64,000 nt of DNA, taken from positions 9,291,316-9,355,315 of the forward strand of contig NZ_BLPG01000001.1 in assembly GCF_011764445.1 (NCBI RefSeq). The letters run 5' to 3'. Numbering within the stretch: position 1 is the first letter of the stretch; the number at the start of each line of letters is the position of its first letter. This document shows, one piece after another, positions 8,659 to 17,370 of this stretch. The notes under the pieces are model-generated. The model was not told the origin of the DNA and did no database searches. It saw only the letters and a list, made by a program, of their open reading frames with translations. The DNA comes from Phytohabitans rumicis. GTDB lineage: Bacteria > Actinomycetota > Actinomycetes > Mycobacteriales > Micromonosporaceae. A program made the translations under genes and the position numbers.

Positions 8659-8885
8659 ACCCCGTACGTCTTCTGCCGGCCGCCGGAGGACGGCGGCAGC
8701 GGCGACTCCTCCACGCACACCGCCACCGGGGTCGTCGCGGCGCTGCACGCGGTCTGCGACGCCGCGTTCAGGGCATTGGCCAGACCCTGACCGGAATCCT
8801 GAAGGACGCTACGCGGGCCGGTGTGACACCCTTCGCCGCGGCGCTGGCTCTCGCCCGCCAACGCGTCGAGCAGGCCGCCCGCTGA
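8659..8885 (+). pseudogene. Remnant of a Glu/Leu/Phe/Val dehydrogenase
   Basis: Two pieces remain on the plus strand. The first (8659-8790) reads TPYVFCRPPEDGGSGDSST and HTATGVVAALHAVCDAAF, matching the GGSGD-containing end of the N-terminal domain of ELFV dehydrogenases, and runs into a stop. The second, in another frame, ends at the TGA at 8883 and reads LTGILKDATRAGVTPFAAAL then ALARQRVEQAAR, resembling the C-terminal helix of the same family. The NAD-binding Rossmann domain between them is missing, as is the beginning of the gene. This is a true deletion remnant, unlike the single-base breaks elsewhere in the window. Confidence 0.65.
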
Positions 8886-8903
8886 CCGTCCGAGCACGCA
8901 CGG

Positions 8904-8928
8904 ACCGGTTTGAGTTCTTCAAACCGGT
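8904..8928. terminator. Perfect 10-bp hairpin downstream of the RHS gene
   Basis: ACCGGTTTGA and its exact reverse complement are separated by the 5 bases GTTCT. The hairpin lies 37 bases beyond the RHS stop on the minus strand and also follows the dehydrogenase remnant on the plus strand. There is no T-run, as is common for actinobacterial terminators, so function is inferred from position only. Confidence 0.5.
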
Positions 8929-8964
8929 GTGGTCCCCGGACGGTCGCAAGCTGCTGTCCGGCTG

Positions 8965-11900
8965 CTAGAGGATGTCGATGTGCCAGTTGATCCGGTAGTG
9001 GCGTCCGCCGATGGCGATCCGGAACACTGGCCGTCCCGCCGCGGCGGTGCCCGTCCACCACCAGCCGATCCGCAACCCTCCGTGGTTGAGGCTGCCCTGT
9101 ACGCCGCCGGGTATGTTGAGCCGGCCGAACAGGCGGCTGCGCTGTCCGATGTAGGGCAGGTCGGCGACCCGCTGGCCGATCCTGCCGCGTACGCCGGAGC
9201 TGAGCGGGCCGAGCAGGCCGAGCCCTCCGCCGATCGCCATGGTGGTGAACAGACCTCGCCAGCTCCAGTCCGGGGTGCCCGCGTGCACCGCCGTGTAGCC
9301 GGCGCCGGCCGCCCCGATCCCGACGGCCACGCCGCACACCACCGAGACGCCGCACGCCAGCGCCCCGACGACGCCGACGACCGCGATCACGCCGCCGAGC
9401 AGCTTGCGCCAGAACCCGCCGGCCCGGCCGTCGAGGTCATGGCAGTTGACCGGGTCGCCGGTGCAGTATTCGTAGTCGTTGGCGTTGCCGCCGTCGATCG
9501 GGTCGACGGTCAGGAAGCGGCCGGTGGCCGGGTTGTAGAGCCGGACGCCCAGCAGCACCAGCCCGCCCGGCGTGTCGGCGGCGCGCTGGTACGCGCCGAG
9601 CCAGCCGTAGCGGCGTACGCCGGTGCCGGGACCGGCCCGTCCGTACTCGTCGGCTGGGTGTGCCGCCGGGCCGCCGCCCTCCAGCGTCGCCACCACGTCG
9701 CCGCGCAGGCTGGTCAGCTGCCATTGGGCCAGCCCGCCACCGCCGTGTACGCCGGCGAAGCCGGAGACGGACCGGATCTGCCTGCTCCACGTCGACGTCG
9801 ACTCCTCCGTCCATGATGGACTGTCGCTGTCGTCCTGGTAGTGGTGGCGCCGTTCGACCCCGCTGTCGGTCCAGGATCGGATCCGGTCGCCGCCGGCGTC
9901 GAGGGCGTACTCGGCGGTCCGGCCGGCCTGCGTGATCGAGCGCACCATGTCGGTCACGTGGTAGGTGACGGCGAGATCCGATCCCTGGACCAGGTCGGCG
10001 GCCGGCACCGCCGTGGTCCGGCCGAGCTGGTCGTACGTGGTCCCCGGGGTGACGAGCCGGTCGGCCGCGTCGTACGCCCAGGACCGGGTCGACGTGGGCG
10101 GGTCGCCGGTGCAGGCAGCCGCCGTCGACGTGGTCCGGTTGGTCGAGCCGTCGAAGCCGTACGTCCGGCGCGCGCAGTCGGCGGCGGCGCCCTCCTCTAC
10201 CGAGGTCAGCCGCCCGGCGGCGTCGTACCCGTAGGACCGCTGCGGCCCGGTGCCGGTCTGCCGGGCGACCTGTCCGTGTGCGGTCGGAACGAGCGTCTCG
10301 CCGTACAGGGTGCAGGTCGGCTGTCCGCAGCCGGGCCGCTCGTAGCGCAGCCCGACCGGCAGCCCGGTCTCGTCGTAGGTGGTGTGCACGCTCACGCCGG
10401 CCGGCCAGGTCTGGCTGACCACGTTGCCGTCCGGGTCGTACCCGGCGGTGAACGTGCCCACGAGCGAGTCGGTGACCGTCACCGGCAGACCGCGCTCGTC
10501 GTAGCCGTAGGCGCGGGTGCCCTTGCCGTCCGAGGCGGTCGCCACCTGCCCGCCGGGATGGTATGCGGTGCTCGACTCGGTTCCGTCGGCGTCGGTGTAG
10601 CCGACCGGGCGGCCCAGCCCGTCGTGGCGGCGCAGGATCTGGGCGACCACGGCGCCGCCCTGGACCGATTCGGTCCGCTCGACCAGGCCGGTCGACGCCG
10701 CGTACGCCGTGCGCCGCACCGGCACCGGCGCTCCGATCCCGGACACCGCGACCTCGCGCGCCCGGCCGGCGCCGTCGTAGCCGATCGTGGTGGTCCGCAG
10801 GACCGCGTCGGCGGTGCGCTCGGTGACGGTCCGCGGCTGGAAGTACTGGTCGTACGTGTAGGTGGTCCAGGGCCGCGTCGCGTCGGCCGGCTGCACCCGG
10901 CACGGCAGGTTGGCCCACTCCGGACGGTTGTCGCATTCGGGGTGGCCGGTGCCGGCGCCGTAGTAGACGGTCTGCCGGGCGCCGGACGTGGGGAGGTCGG
11001 CCGGCGTGACGGCGGCCGGCGCGGTGGACGCGGTTCGCGTCGGCAGGCCGGTCTCCGGGTCGTACGTGGTCTGCTCGGTCAGCGCCAACCCGCCCGGGTC
11101 GACCACCGTCGCCGTGGGCCGGCGCAGTTCCCAGTCGTACTCGTAGCGGGTCGTCCGCGCCGCGGAGTCGGTCGAGCCGGTGTGCCGGACCGAGTCGATG
11201 CGGGTGGTCAACAGGCCGGGGCCGGTGCCGTCCGGGTAGGCCGGCGCCCCTTCGTCATAGCTGAACCGGGAGTGCTGGCGGCCGCGCACGACCGCCCCGT
11301 CGACCATGACGTCGTGCTCCGGCCCGAACGTCTCCAGCACCCGTCGACCGCCGGCGTCGTAGACGTACACTGTGGACAGTCGATCCGCCAGCGCGGCGCT
11401 GTCGGCGCCGGCGGCCAGCGCCCGGGCCCGGTTGGCGGCGCTCAGGCCGCGCGCCACGTTGCCGAACCGGTCGTACCAGGTCGTGCTCGCGTGCCCACCC
11501 GGCGAGACCATGTTGACCGCCCGGCCGTTGCCGTCGAGATAGATCACCGTCGCCCGCTGCCAGGCCGCCGGGGGTACGCCCGCGGGCTGGTCGCCGTCGG
11601 GGACCTGGCCGGGCGGGAAGACCGCGGTGGCCCGCACCGGCGCAGGGTCCTGGCCCCAGCGGGCGGTCTGCGCCACGGACATGTCGAACGGCGGCCCGGC
11701 GACCGGCACGCGGTAGACCACCGACGTGCGAGCCGTGCCCGCCCCGGTCGTGCGGCTCACCGCCGCGACCCGCCCGGCGCCCGGGTCGCCGGGCACGGTC
11801 GTGTAGGTCAGCTGCCAGGGCTGCTCGCCGGCCGGCCCCACCTCGGCGAGGCTGCCGTCGGCGGCATAGCCGTAGGTGTCGGCGACGTGGTGCGCCCCGG

Positions 11901-13110
11901 CCTCGTCCGGGTAGTCCAGTCGCGGGTCCCACGCCGCGCGCAGCCGCCCGGCCTCGTCGTAGCGGTAGCGGGCCAGCGGGACCGTGCGCATGCCCGGCGG
12001 CGTGGCGTCCGGATCCCAGGAGGTCAGCGCGATCTGCCTGAGCCGGCCGGGGTGGTCGCCGTCGCCGGTGGCCTGGTCGGCGTACGAGAAGGTGAGCAGA
12101 CGGCAGCCGCGGACCGGTGCCGTGCAGTCGACGCCGTCCGGCGCCGGCGCGAGGATCCGGGTCGGCCTGGCCGCGGTCTGCGTCGCCTCCCACGAGACGG
12201 TCGTGACCTGGCCCGTGCCGGGCGCGCTGACGACCGCCGGATAGTACGCGTCGCCGATCGGGGTGAACGTCACGCCGACGCCCCGCTCGTCGGTGAGCCG
12301 GAAGCCGCCGGCCTCACGCACCAGCGCCAGCGTCTCGTGCCCGGGCGGCGGGGCGTACCGGGTCGGGTCGACGGCGGTGAACCCGAGCGCGGTCCCGTCG
12401 GCGAGTCCAACATGGACGAGTGACCCGGTGACCCGCAGCCGGCCGTACCGGGCGCCCAGGCTGGACACGCCCACGGTGGTCACCCAGCCTGGGCCGAAGA
12501 TCCCGGCGCCGTCCAGCACGCCGGCGTGCCGGCTACGGAAGGTGGTGCCAACGGCGAGGTCGGAGCCGTACGACGCGACGGACAGACCGCGGCCGGGCAG
12601 CGTGAGCTCGCCGGTCTCCAGGTTCACCATGCCCGGCCCGAGCGGCTGGGACGCCGCCGAGGCGAGGTCGCCGTCGAACAGGAAACGCACCGGCGCGCTC
12701 GCGCCACCCGGGTACGTCGCCCGCACCTCCAGCGGCCCGTCGCGGGCCGGGGACTCGGCCGCGTCGAGGGCAGCCCGGACGTTCCACGCCAAAGCGGTGC
12801 CGCCGGCCGCGGCGGACACGTGGGCGGGGTCGATGTCGGCCCAATCGTCCACTGTGGCCCGCCGCCACTGGTACGTGACCTGCGCCGGTGCGAGGTCCGG
12901 TGCGGCCAGTACGACCATTCCGGCCGTCACGTCGCCGGGCCGCGGTGACGCCAGCGCGCCGGCGGCCGGTGCGGTCTGGCCGGGTAGCGACGGCAGCTCC
13001 GGTGCTGCCGCCGGTCCCGGCTCCGGTGCGGCCGCGGCCGGCGCGGCGCCAAACATCGCCACCGTCACCACGACGGTCAGCGCGGCGGAGAACGTCCTGC
13101 GGGTGCGCAT
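8965..13110 (-). CDS. Secreted RHS/YD-repeat protein with an unrecognised C-terminal tail
   Basis: 1381 residues. The Sec-type signal peptide covers residues 1 to ~30 (RTRRTFSAALTVVVTVAMFG, then APAAAAPE). Many YD repeats follow (for example YDRFGNVARG, YDGAGRAREV, YGYDERGLPVTVTDS), then the RHS core near residues 1180-1225 (GVRLYNPATGRFLTVDPIDG ... YEYCTGDPVNCHDLDG). The last ~155 residues are a variable tail: a hydrophobic Gly/Ala/Val stretch and a small domain ending in FRIAIGGRHYRINWHIDIL. In polymorphic toxins this is where the effector sits, but I do not recognise the domain. GGAGG stands 5 bases before the ATG at 13110; a GTG at 13116 is the alternative. No intact small gene that could encode immunity lies immediately downstream. 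Confidence 0.9.
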   Translation of the reverse strand: MRTRRTFSAALTVVVTVAMFGAAPAAAAPEPGPAAAPELPSLPGQTAPAAGALASPRPGDVTAGMVVLAAPDLAPAQVTYQWRRATVDDWADIDPAHVSAAAGGTALAWNVRAALDAAESPARDGPLEVRATYPGGASAPVRFLFDGDLASAASQPLGPGMVNLETGELTLPGRGLSVASYGSDLAVGTTFRSRHAGVLDGAGIFGPGWVTTVGVSSLGARYGRLRVTGSLVHVGLADGTALGFTAVDPTRYAPPPGHETLALVREAGGFRLTDERGVGVTFTPIGDAYYPAVVSAPGTGQVTTVSWEATQTAARPTRILAPAPDGVDCTAPVRGCRLLTFSYADQATGDGDHPGRLRQIALTSWDPDATPPGMRTVPLARYRYDEAGRLRAAWDPRLDYPDEAGAHHVADTYGYAADGSLAEVGPAGEQPWQLTYTTVPGDPGAGRVAAVSRTTGAGTARTSVVYRVPVAGPPFDMSVAQTARWGQDPAPVRATAVFPPGQVPDGDQPAGVPPAAWQRATVIYLDGNGRAVNMVSPGGHASTTWYDRFGNVARGLSAANRARALAAGADSAALADRLSTVYVYDAGGRRVLETFGPEHDVMVDGAVVRGRQHSRFSYDEGAPAYPDGTGPGLLTTRIDSVRHTGSTDSAARTTRYEYDWELRRPTATVVDPGGLALTEQTTYDPETGLPTRTASTAPAAVTPADLPTSGARQTVYYGAGTGHPECDNRPEWANLPCRVQPADATRPWTTYTYDQYFQPRTVTERTADAVLRTTTIGYDGAGRAREVAVSGIGAPVPVRRTAYAASTGLVERTESVQGGAVVAQILRRHDGLGRPVGYTDADGTESSTAYHPGGQVATASDGKGTRAYGYDERGLPVTVTDSLVGTFTAGYDPDGNVVSQTWPAGVSVHTTYDETGLPVGLRYERPGCGQPTCTLYGETLVPTAHGQVARQTGTGPQRSYGYDAAGRLTSVEEGAAADCARRTYGFDGSTNRTTSTAAACTGDPPTSTRSWAYDAADRLVTPGTTYDQLGRTTAVPAADLVQGSDLAVTYHVTDMVRSITQAGRTAEYALDAGGDRIRSWTDSGVERRHHYQDDSDSPSWTEESTSTWSRQIRSVSGFAGVHGGGGLAQWQLTSLRGDVVATLEGGGPAAHPADEYGRAGPGTGVRRYGWLGAYQRAADTPGGLVLLGVRLYNPATGRFLTVDPIDGGNANDYEYCTGDPVNCHDLDGRAGGFWRKLLGGVIAVVGVVGALACGVSVVCGVAVGIGAAGAGYTAVHAGTPDWSWRGLFTTMAIGGGLGLLGPLSSGVRGRIGQRVADLPYIGQRSRLFGRLNIPGGVQGSLNHGGLRIGWWWTGTAAAGRPVFRIAIGGRHYRINWHIDIL

Positions 13111-13208
13111 GTACACCTCCGACAGAAGACATGAACGTGCTGCGAACGGTCCGGTTCCGGAACGGGCGTGGATGACCGACGCCGCCGTTACCGGCAGGAT
13201 CCGTTAGT

Positions 13209-14378
13209 TCACGCCTTCCGCTCGGAGCTGTCCGAAACCCCTGACGACACACCGATAACGGGCCGGCGGACCGGGGTGAGCAGCGCGGCGCCCGCCACCA
13301 CGAGGGCACCGCCGCCGGCCAGGACGAACGCGAGCCGTGCGCCGTGGTGCTGGGCGAGCCAGGTCAGGCCCGCCGCGCCGACGCCGCCGAGCGAGAAGTG
13401 GATCGTCCAGAACGTGGAGGTGACCCGGCCGAGCAGGTGGTCCGGCGTGACCTCCTGGCGCAGCGACATCGAGCAGATGCCGGCGACGCTGGTGGTGCAG
13501 AAGTAGACGCCCATCAGGGCGGCCACGTCGACCGGGCCGCCGGTCAGGCTCAGGCTGGCGACGGCGGCGCCGCCGACGGCTACCGAGCCGATCCAGCAGG
13601 CGCCGAAGCCGAACCGCTTGCGGAGCGCGGCCACGACCAGCGAACCGGTCATGGCACCCGCCGCGCCGGCCATCAGGACCAGGCCGATCGTGCCGTCCGG
13701 CTGGTCGAGGCCGTTGCGCAGGTGGTACACGACGACGTCGTCGACGCCGTACGTGAGCAGGATGAACACGGTCAGCAGGCCGGTCAGCGGGCGGAGCACC
13801 GGGTGCCGGAACAGGAAGCGGGCGCCGGCCAGGAACTCGTCCCACGGCCGGGTGCGACCGGGGTCGGCGCCGGCCGCGGGGGTGCGCGCGGGCAGGCGTA
13901 CCAGAAGAAGGAACGCCGCGGAGACGCCGAAGGTCGCGGCGTCGACGGCGATCGCGGCCGGCGGGCCGATCCATCCGGAGATCGCGCCCGCCGCGGCCGG
14001 GCCGAGGAGCGAGGCCAGGGCGGTGCCGGCGTAGAGGCGGCCGTTGGCCTTGGTCACCTCGGCGGCGCCCACCAGGCTGCGTACGGCGGTGACGGCCGCG
14101 ACCTGAAAGAGCATCCCGATCGCCGATGCCAGCGGGAGCAGCACGAACAGCAGCCAGATCGGTGGCGCGCCCGCGGCGAGCGTGACGATCGGGATCACCG
14201 CGAGCAGCAGCATCCGGGCCACGTCGCAGCCGACCAGCAGCCGCGAACGGTTCACCCGGTCCACGACGACCCCGGCGAACAGGCCGGTGAGCACGGTCGT
14301 CGTGCCCATGACGCCGGTGAGCAAGCCCGCGGTCGCGACCGAACCGGTCAGGTCCAGCACCAGCAGCGGCACCGCCAA
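13209..14378 (-). CDS. MFS exporter (5' end disrupted; true start further upstream)
   Basis: Major facilitator protein of the MFS_3/antibiotic-exporter type. From the TTG at 14378, 389 residues and about 11 membrane segments can be read (LAVPLLVLDLTGSVATAGLL, then DRVNRSRLLVGCDVARM, the family loop 2-3 motif). Homologous sequence continues upstream in the same frame to about 14490 (RRNRHFTAFWASQILSVFGD, the first membrane helix) and then meets a TAA with no ATG or GTG available. Adding one base to the G run at 14472-14476 would connect it to a GTG at 14527 and give about 439 residues. I think the gene is intact in the cell and that a base is missing here. It lies upstream of, and on the same strand as, the RHS gene. 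Confidence 0.75.
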   Translation of the reverse strand: MAVPLLVLDLTGSVATAGLLTGVMGTTTVLTGLFAGVVVDRVNRSRLLVGCDVARMLLLAVIPIVTLAAGAPPIWLLFVLLPLASAIGMLFQVAAVTAVRSLVGAAEVTKANGRLYAGTALASLLGPAAAGAISGWIGPPAAIAVDAATFGVSAAFLLLVRLPARTPAAGADPGRTRPWDEFLAGARFLFRHPVLRPLTGLLTVFILLTYGVDDVVVYHLRNGLDQPDGTIGLVLMAGAAGAMTGSLVVAALRKRFGFGACWIGSVAVGGAAVASLSLTGGPVDVAALMGVYFCTTSVAGICSMSLRQEVTPDHLLGRVTSTFWTIHFSLGGVGAAGLTWLAQHHGARLAFVLAGGGALVVAGAALLTPVRRPVIGVSSGVSDSSERKA

Positions 14379-14587
14379 CTGCGAGAAGGAGTCGCCGAAG
14401 ACGGACAGGATCTGCGACGCCCAGAAGGCGGTGAAATGGCGGTTGCGCCGCGGTGCGGGCGCGGCGACGGTGGGGGACTCGGCGGCGGGGATTGGTTGAT
14501 CTTAGCCGCGCGCCGCGCGAGAGGCACGTGGTGTGGGCGGCGGGCGAGTAGGGTGGCGGGGACCGCGGCCGCGAGGGGGGATGGGCC

Positions 14588-15405
14588 GTGCCGGACGTCT
14601 ATGCGACCATCAGTCGCGCCGCTACCGCCGTAACGGGACCGCTGGCGGAGATCCTGGAGCTGCGCGGCGCCGATCCGCAGCAGCAGGCGATGCGGCGCGC
14701 GTATCTGTCCGATGTGGAGTTTCCGCCGGCCGCGCGGGTCGTCGAGATCGGCTGCGGGCCCGGGCCGGTGGCGCGGTTTCTGGCGGGCCTGCCGGGCGTC
14801 GGGTCGGTGGTCGGGGTGGACCCGTCGCCGTATTTCCTGGCCCGGGGCCGGGAGCTGGCGCGGGACCTGCCCAACGTCACCTTCGTCGCCGGGGACGGGC
14901 GGGCGGTGCCGCTGGGCGACCAGACGGTCGACGTGGTCGTCTTTCACACCACGCTGTGCCACATTCCCGGGCCGGAGCGGGCGCTCGCCGAGGCGTACCG
15001 GCTGCTGCGGCCGGGCGGATGGCTGGCGGTGTTCGACGGCGACTACATGACGATCAGCTGCGCCACCAGCGACCACGACCCGCTGCAGGCGTGCGCCGAC
15101 GCGACCGCCGAGAACCTGATCCACGACCGCTGGCTGGGCCGCCGGCTGCCCGGACTGGTGCGCGGCGCCGGGTTCGAGCAGGGCCGGCTGCGCGGGCACA
15201 GCTACGTCGAGGCGCCGTCCTCCGGCGCGTACCTGCTGGCGATCATCGACCGCGGCGCGGACGCGCTGCTCGCCGGGGCCGGGTCGGCCCCGACCTGGCC
15301 GCGGCGCTCAAGGCCGAGGCCCGCCGGCGGTCCGACGCCGGCGAGTTCTTCGGCCACATCGGGTACGTCAGCGTGGTTGCCCGCCGCCCGGCGCTCCCGG
15401 GGTGA
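14588..15405 (+). CDS. SAM-dependent methyltransferase (frameshifted near 15275)
   Basis: Class I methyltransferase of about 272 residues once one base is restored. Seen: motif I VVEIGCGPGPVARFLAGL, an acidic motif II region (VVGVDPSPYFLARGRELA), FVAGDGRAVPLGDQTVDVVV, and the post-motif LLRPGGWLAVFDGDYMT. The reading frame from the GTG at 14588 is lost at a run of four G at 15275-15278. The natural C-terminus (GPDLAAALKAEARRRSDAGE ... YVSVVARRPALPG) continues in the next frame to 15405. A strong purine-rich site (GAGGGGGG) precedes the GTG. Substrate unknown. Confidence 0.8.
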
Positions 15406-15907
15406 AGGCGGTCAGGGTCACCTCGTCCGGGTCGCCGGCGCCGGCCGGCGTGAACGCGAGCCGGTCCAGGTACGGGTCGCGTTCGTCGCCGAGCCGGGTC
15501 TGCATCGCCACGTAGCAGCGCCGCCGCGCCTCCGCGACGTCCAGTCCGTGTACGGCGATGTCGTGGGCCAGGTTGAGGGCCAGCAGGTTGCCTTCCTCGT
15601 CCGCGCAGCGGCAGGACAGCTCGCCGCGGGTGCGCTCGTACACCAGGCTGCCGTTGAACCGGGCCAGCTCGCTGACCTTGTCCGCCGGCACCTGGTGGGC
15701 GACGACCTGCTCCAGCACGTCGACGTGCGGCTTGGGGAACCGGTGCGGGGCCACGTCGCGGTGCACCAGCATGCGTCGCCACGGCGTGCGGCCGTACCAG
15801 ATGAGCAGGCTCGGGCCCGCCTCGTCCGGCGGACCGTACCGGTCGATGACGGCGCGGGCCGCGTCGGCCGCGCTCCGCGGCCAGTCGCGGGTCAGGTCGG
15901 TGCTCAC
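15368..15907 (-). CDS. Conserved protein of unknown function (paralogue B)
   Basis: 179-residue soluble protein that I cannot assign. It is clearly related to the gene just upstream: both share RYGxPDEAxPSxLIW, then VHRD, HRFPxPHxD, ERTRGELxxRC and LALNLAHD in the same order and spacing. The conserved His, Asp and Arg clusters suggest a ligand- or metal-binding site, but that is inference. GTG at 15907 overlaps the stop of the upstream copy (GTGA) and has GGAGGAG 4 bases before it. Its 3' end overlaps the convergent methyltransferase gene by 38 bases. Confidence 0.65.
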   Translation of the reverse strand: MSTDLTRDWPRSAADAARAVIDRYGPPDEAGPSLLIWYGRTPWRRMLVHRDVAPHRFPKPHVDVLEQVVAHQVPADKVSELARFNGSLVYERTRGELSCRCADEEGNLLALNLAHDIAVHGLDVAEARRRCYVAMQTRLGDERDPYLDRLAFTPAGAGDPDEVTLTAFTPGAPGGGQPR

Positions 15908-16428
15908 CCGGCTCCTCCTCCCGGCTCGTCCTCGTCGGCCACCGCGGCGCCCGGGCCGGGCGGGCCGAAGGCCAGACCGCGGGTGTACGGCTCGGTGCGG
16001 CCCAGCAGCAGCCCGGCGGCCAGCTCGGTGTACGCGGCCCGCGCCCGCGCCACGTCGACCCGGCCGGTGACCAGGTCGTGGGCCAGGTTGAGGGCGAGGA
16101 AGTTCATCGGCTCGCCGTCGCAGCGGGCGGCCAGCTCGCCGCGGGTGCGTTCGACCCGGACGCTGCCGGTCAGGGCGGCCACGTCGCCGGCGCGTTCCGG
16201 CGGCACCCGGAAGTCGATCCAGCCCTCCACCCGGTCCTCGTGCGGGTAGGGAAACCGGTGCTCGACCGGGTCGCGGTGCACCACCACCCGCTTCCACGGG
16301 CCGGCGTGCCGCCAGATCAGCCGGCTGGGCATCGCCTCGTCGGGCTCGCCGTACCGCTCGAGCGTGCGCCGCGCGGCCTCCCGGGCGGCCGCCGGCCAGG
16401 CCCGGACCACACCGTACGTCGTCGTCAC
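15904..16428 (-). CDS. Conserved protein of unknown function (paralogue A)
   Basis: 174-residue soluble protein, first of a tandem pair of paralogues. Shared core blocks include ERYGEPDEAMPSRLIW, VVVHRDPVEHRFPYPHED, VERTRGELAARCDGE and FLALNLAHDLVTGRVDVARA. The C-terminal ~20 residues are Gly/Asp-rich and not shared. GTG at 16428 gives the first residues of the shared region; a clear ribosome site is not seen. The pair probably arose by tandem duplication and is translationally coupled. Confidence 0.65.
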   Translation of the reverse strand: MTTTYGVVRAWPAAAREAARRTLERYGEPDEAMPSRLIWRHAGPWKRVVVHRDPVEHRFPYPHEDRVEGWIDFRVPPERAGDVAALTGSVRVERTRGELAARCDGEPMNFLALNLAHDLVTGRVDVARARAAYTELAAGLLLGRTEPYTRGLAFGPPGPGAAVADEDEPGGGAG

Positions 16429-16546
16429 GGCAGTCCCTAGAAGTGGGCAGGTGTCCTACGCGTCCCAGCTTGCGCGACGGTGGGTGACCGCAGATCACCC
16501 GCCGCGGGCGAGATTGCCCCGATCATCCGGTGCCAGCTCGTCCAGG

Positions 16547-16646
16547 GCGTCAAGGGCAATGCCGTCGATCAAGGGCGAATGGTCGTGGTGTGATCTCCGA
16601 TTCGCGGCCTTTTGCCCTTGATCGGCGCAGAAGTCCTTGATCGGCG
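16547..16646. repeat. Dispersed ~100-bp hairpin repeat, copy 1
   Basis: Imperfect inverted repeat built from GATCAAGGGC and GCCCTTGATC arms (GTCGATCAAGGGCGA on the left, TTTTGCCCTTGATCGGCGC on the right), with an outer pair (GTCAAGGGCAA / AAGTCCTTGATC). A second copy at 24037-24140 keeps the same order and spacing. It lies between the two-paralogue operon and the DUF1232 gene and touches no coding sequence. Confidence 0.8.
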
Positions 16647-16653
16647 GCTCGGG

Positions 16654-16971
16654 TTACGAGGGCAGGCGTTCGCGGTCGCGGTGGGGCGGGGGTGGGGTGG
16701 CGCGTTGCTTGCGGACGAGGTGGGTCAGGTAGAGCAGGGACCCGGCGAGCAGGCCCATGTCGTCCAGGTAGATCGGGTCGGGCAGGACGTCGACCGGGAG
16801 GATCGTATAGAGCAGCGCGCCGTAGAACGCGAGCTTGCCGCCGGCGCCCATGCCGACCAGCAGCTTGCGGGTGCGCCAGACCCGTACCGCCAGCACGATC
16901 GCGCCGATCAGCGACGCGACCGCGATGATCACGCCGAGGACGATGACGACGGTCCAGGCTTCGCGGGACAT
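16654..16971 (-). CDS. DUF1232 (YkvA-like) membrane protein
   Basis: 105-residue protein. An N-terminal membrane helix (WTVVIVLGVIIAVASLIGAI) is followed by a basic stretch and the DUF1232 core: LAFYGALLYTILPVDVLPDP and a second hydrophobic segment. The ILPVDVLPDPI block is diagnostic. The tail is Pro/Arg-rich and polar. ATG at 16971; it stands 28 bases from the divergent TfoX-N gene, so the promoters overlap. Role unknown. Confidence 0.8.
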   Translation of the reverse strand: MSREAWTVVIVLGVIIAVASLIGAIVLAVRVWRTRKLLVGMGAGGKLAFYGALLYTILPVDVLPDPIYLDDMGLLAGSLLYLTHLVRKQRATPPPPHRDRERLPS

Positions 16972-16999
16972 GTCGCCACGGTAGCGGAGGATGCGAAGT

Positions 17000-17331
17000 A
17001 TGGCATTTGATGAGGAGCTGGCGGATCGGGTGCGGGAGCTGATCGGCCCCGAGCCCGGGCTGGCCGAGAAGCGCATGTTCGGTGGCCTGGCGATGCTGCT
17101 CAACGGCAACATGGCGGTGGGTGTACGGGGCCAGGGCGGGCTGCTGGTCCGCGTCGATCCGGACGAGTCCGACGACCTGCTGGTCGAGCCCGGTGCCGAC
17201 CTGATGGAGATGCGGGGGCGGCGGCTGCGCGGCTGGCTCACCGTCGCACCGTCGGCGTGCCGGAGCGACGCCGACCTGGGCCGGTGGGTCGGGCGGGGGT
17301 GGCGTACGCGCGGAGCCTCCCCGCGAAGTAG
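17000..17331 (+). CDS. TfoX N-terminal domain protein (frameshifted near 17295)
   Basis: Small TfoX/Sxy N-domain protein, about 110 residues once one base is restored. Seen: MAFDEELADRVRELI, then the hallmark KRMFGGLAMLLNGNMAVGV and LLVRVDPDE, then GRRLRGWLTV. At a run of five G (17295-17299) the frame is lost; one extra G gives GRGVAYARSLPAK and the natural stop at 17329-17331. The ATG at 17000 is preferred because GGAGG ends 9 bases before it, whereas it abuts an ATG at 16991. In actinobacteria these proteins are not known competence factors. Confidence 0.75.
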
Positions 17332-17370
17332 GCGGCGCGGGGAGCCGTCGCATCGGGCAGGATCGCGGTC

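Noticed and set aside
8912..8968. TolB/WD-like peptide FEFFKPVWSPDGRKLLSGC on the plus strand
   Set aside because: It resembles a TolB repeat, but is 19 residues long, overlaps a perfect hairpin and has no other repeats around it; probably chance.
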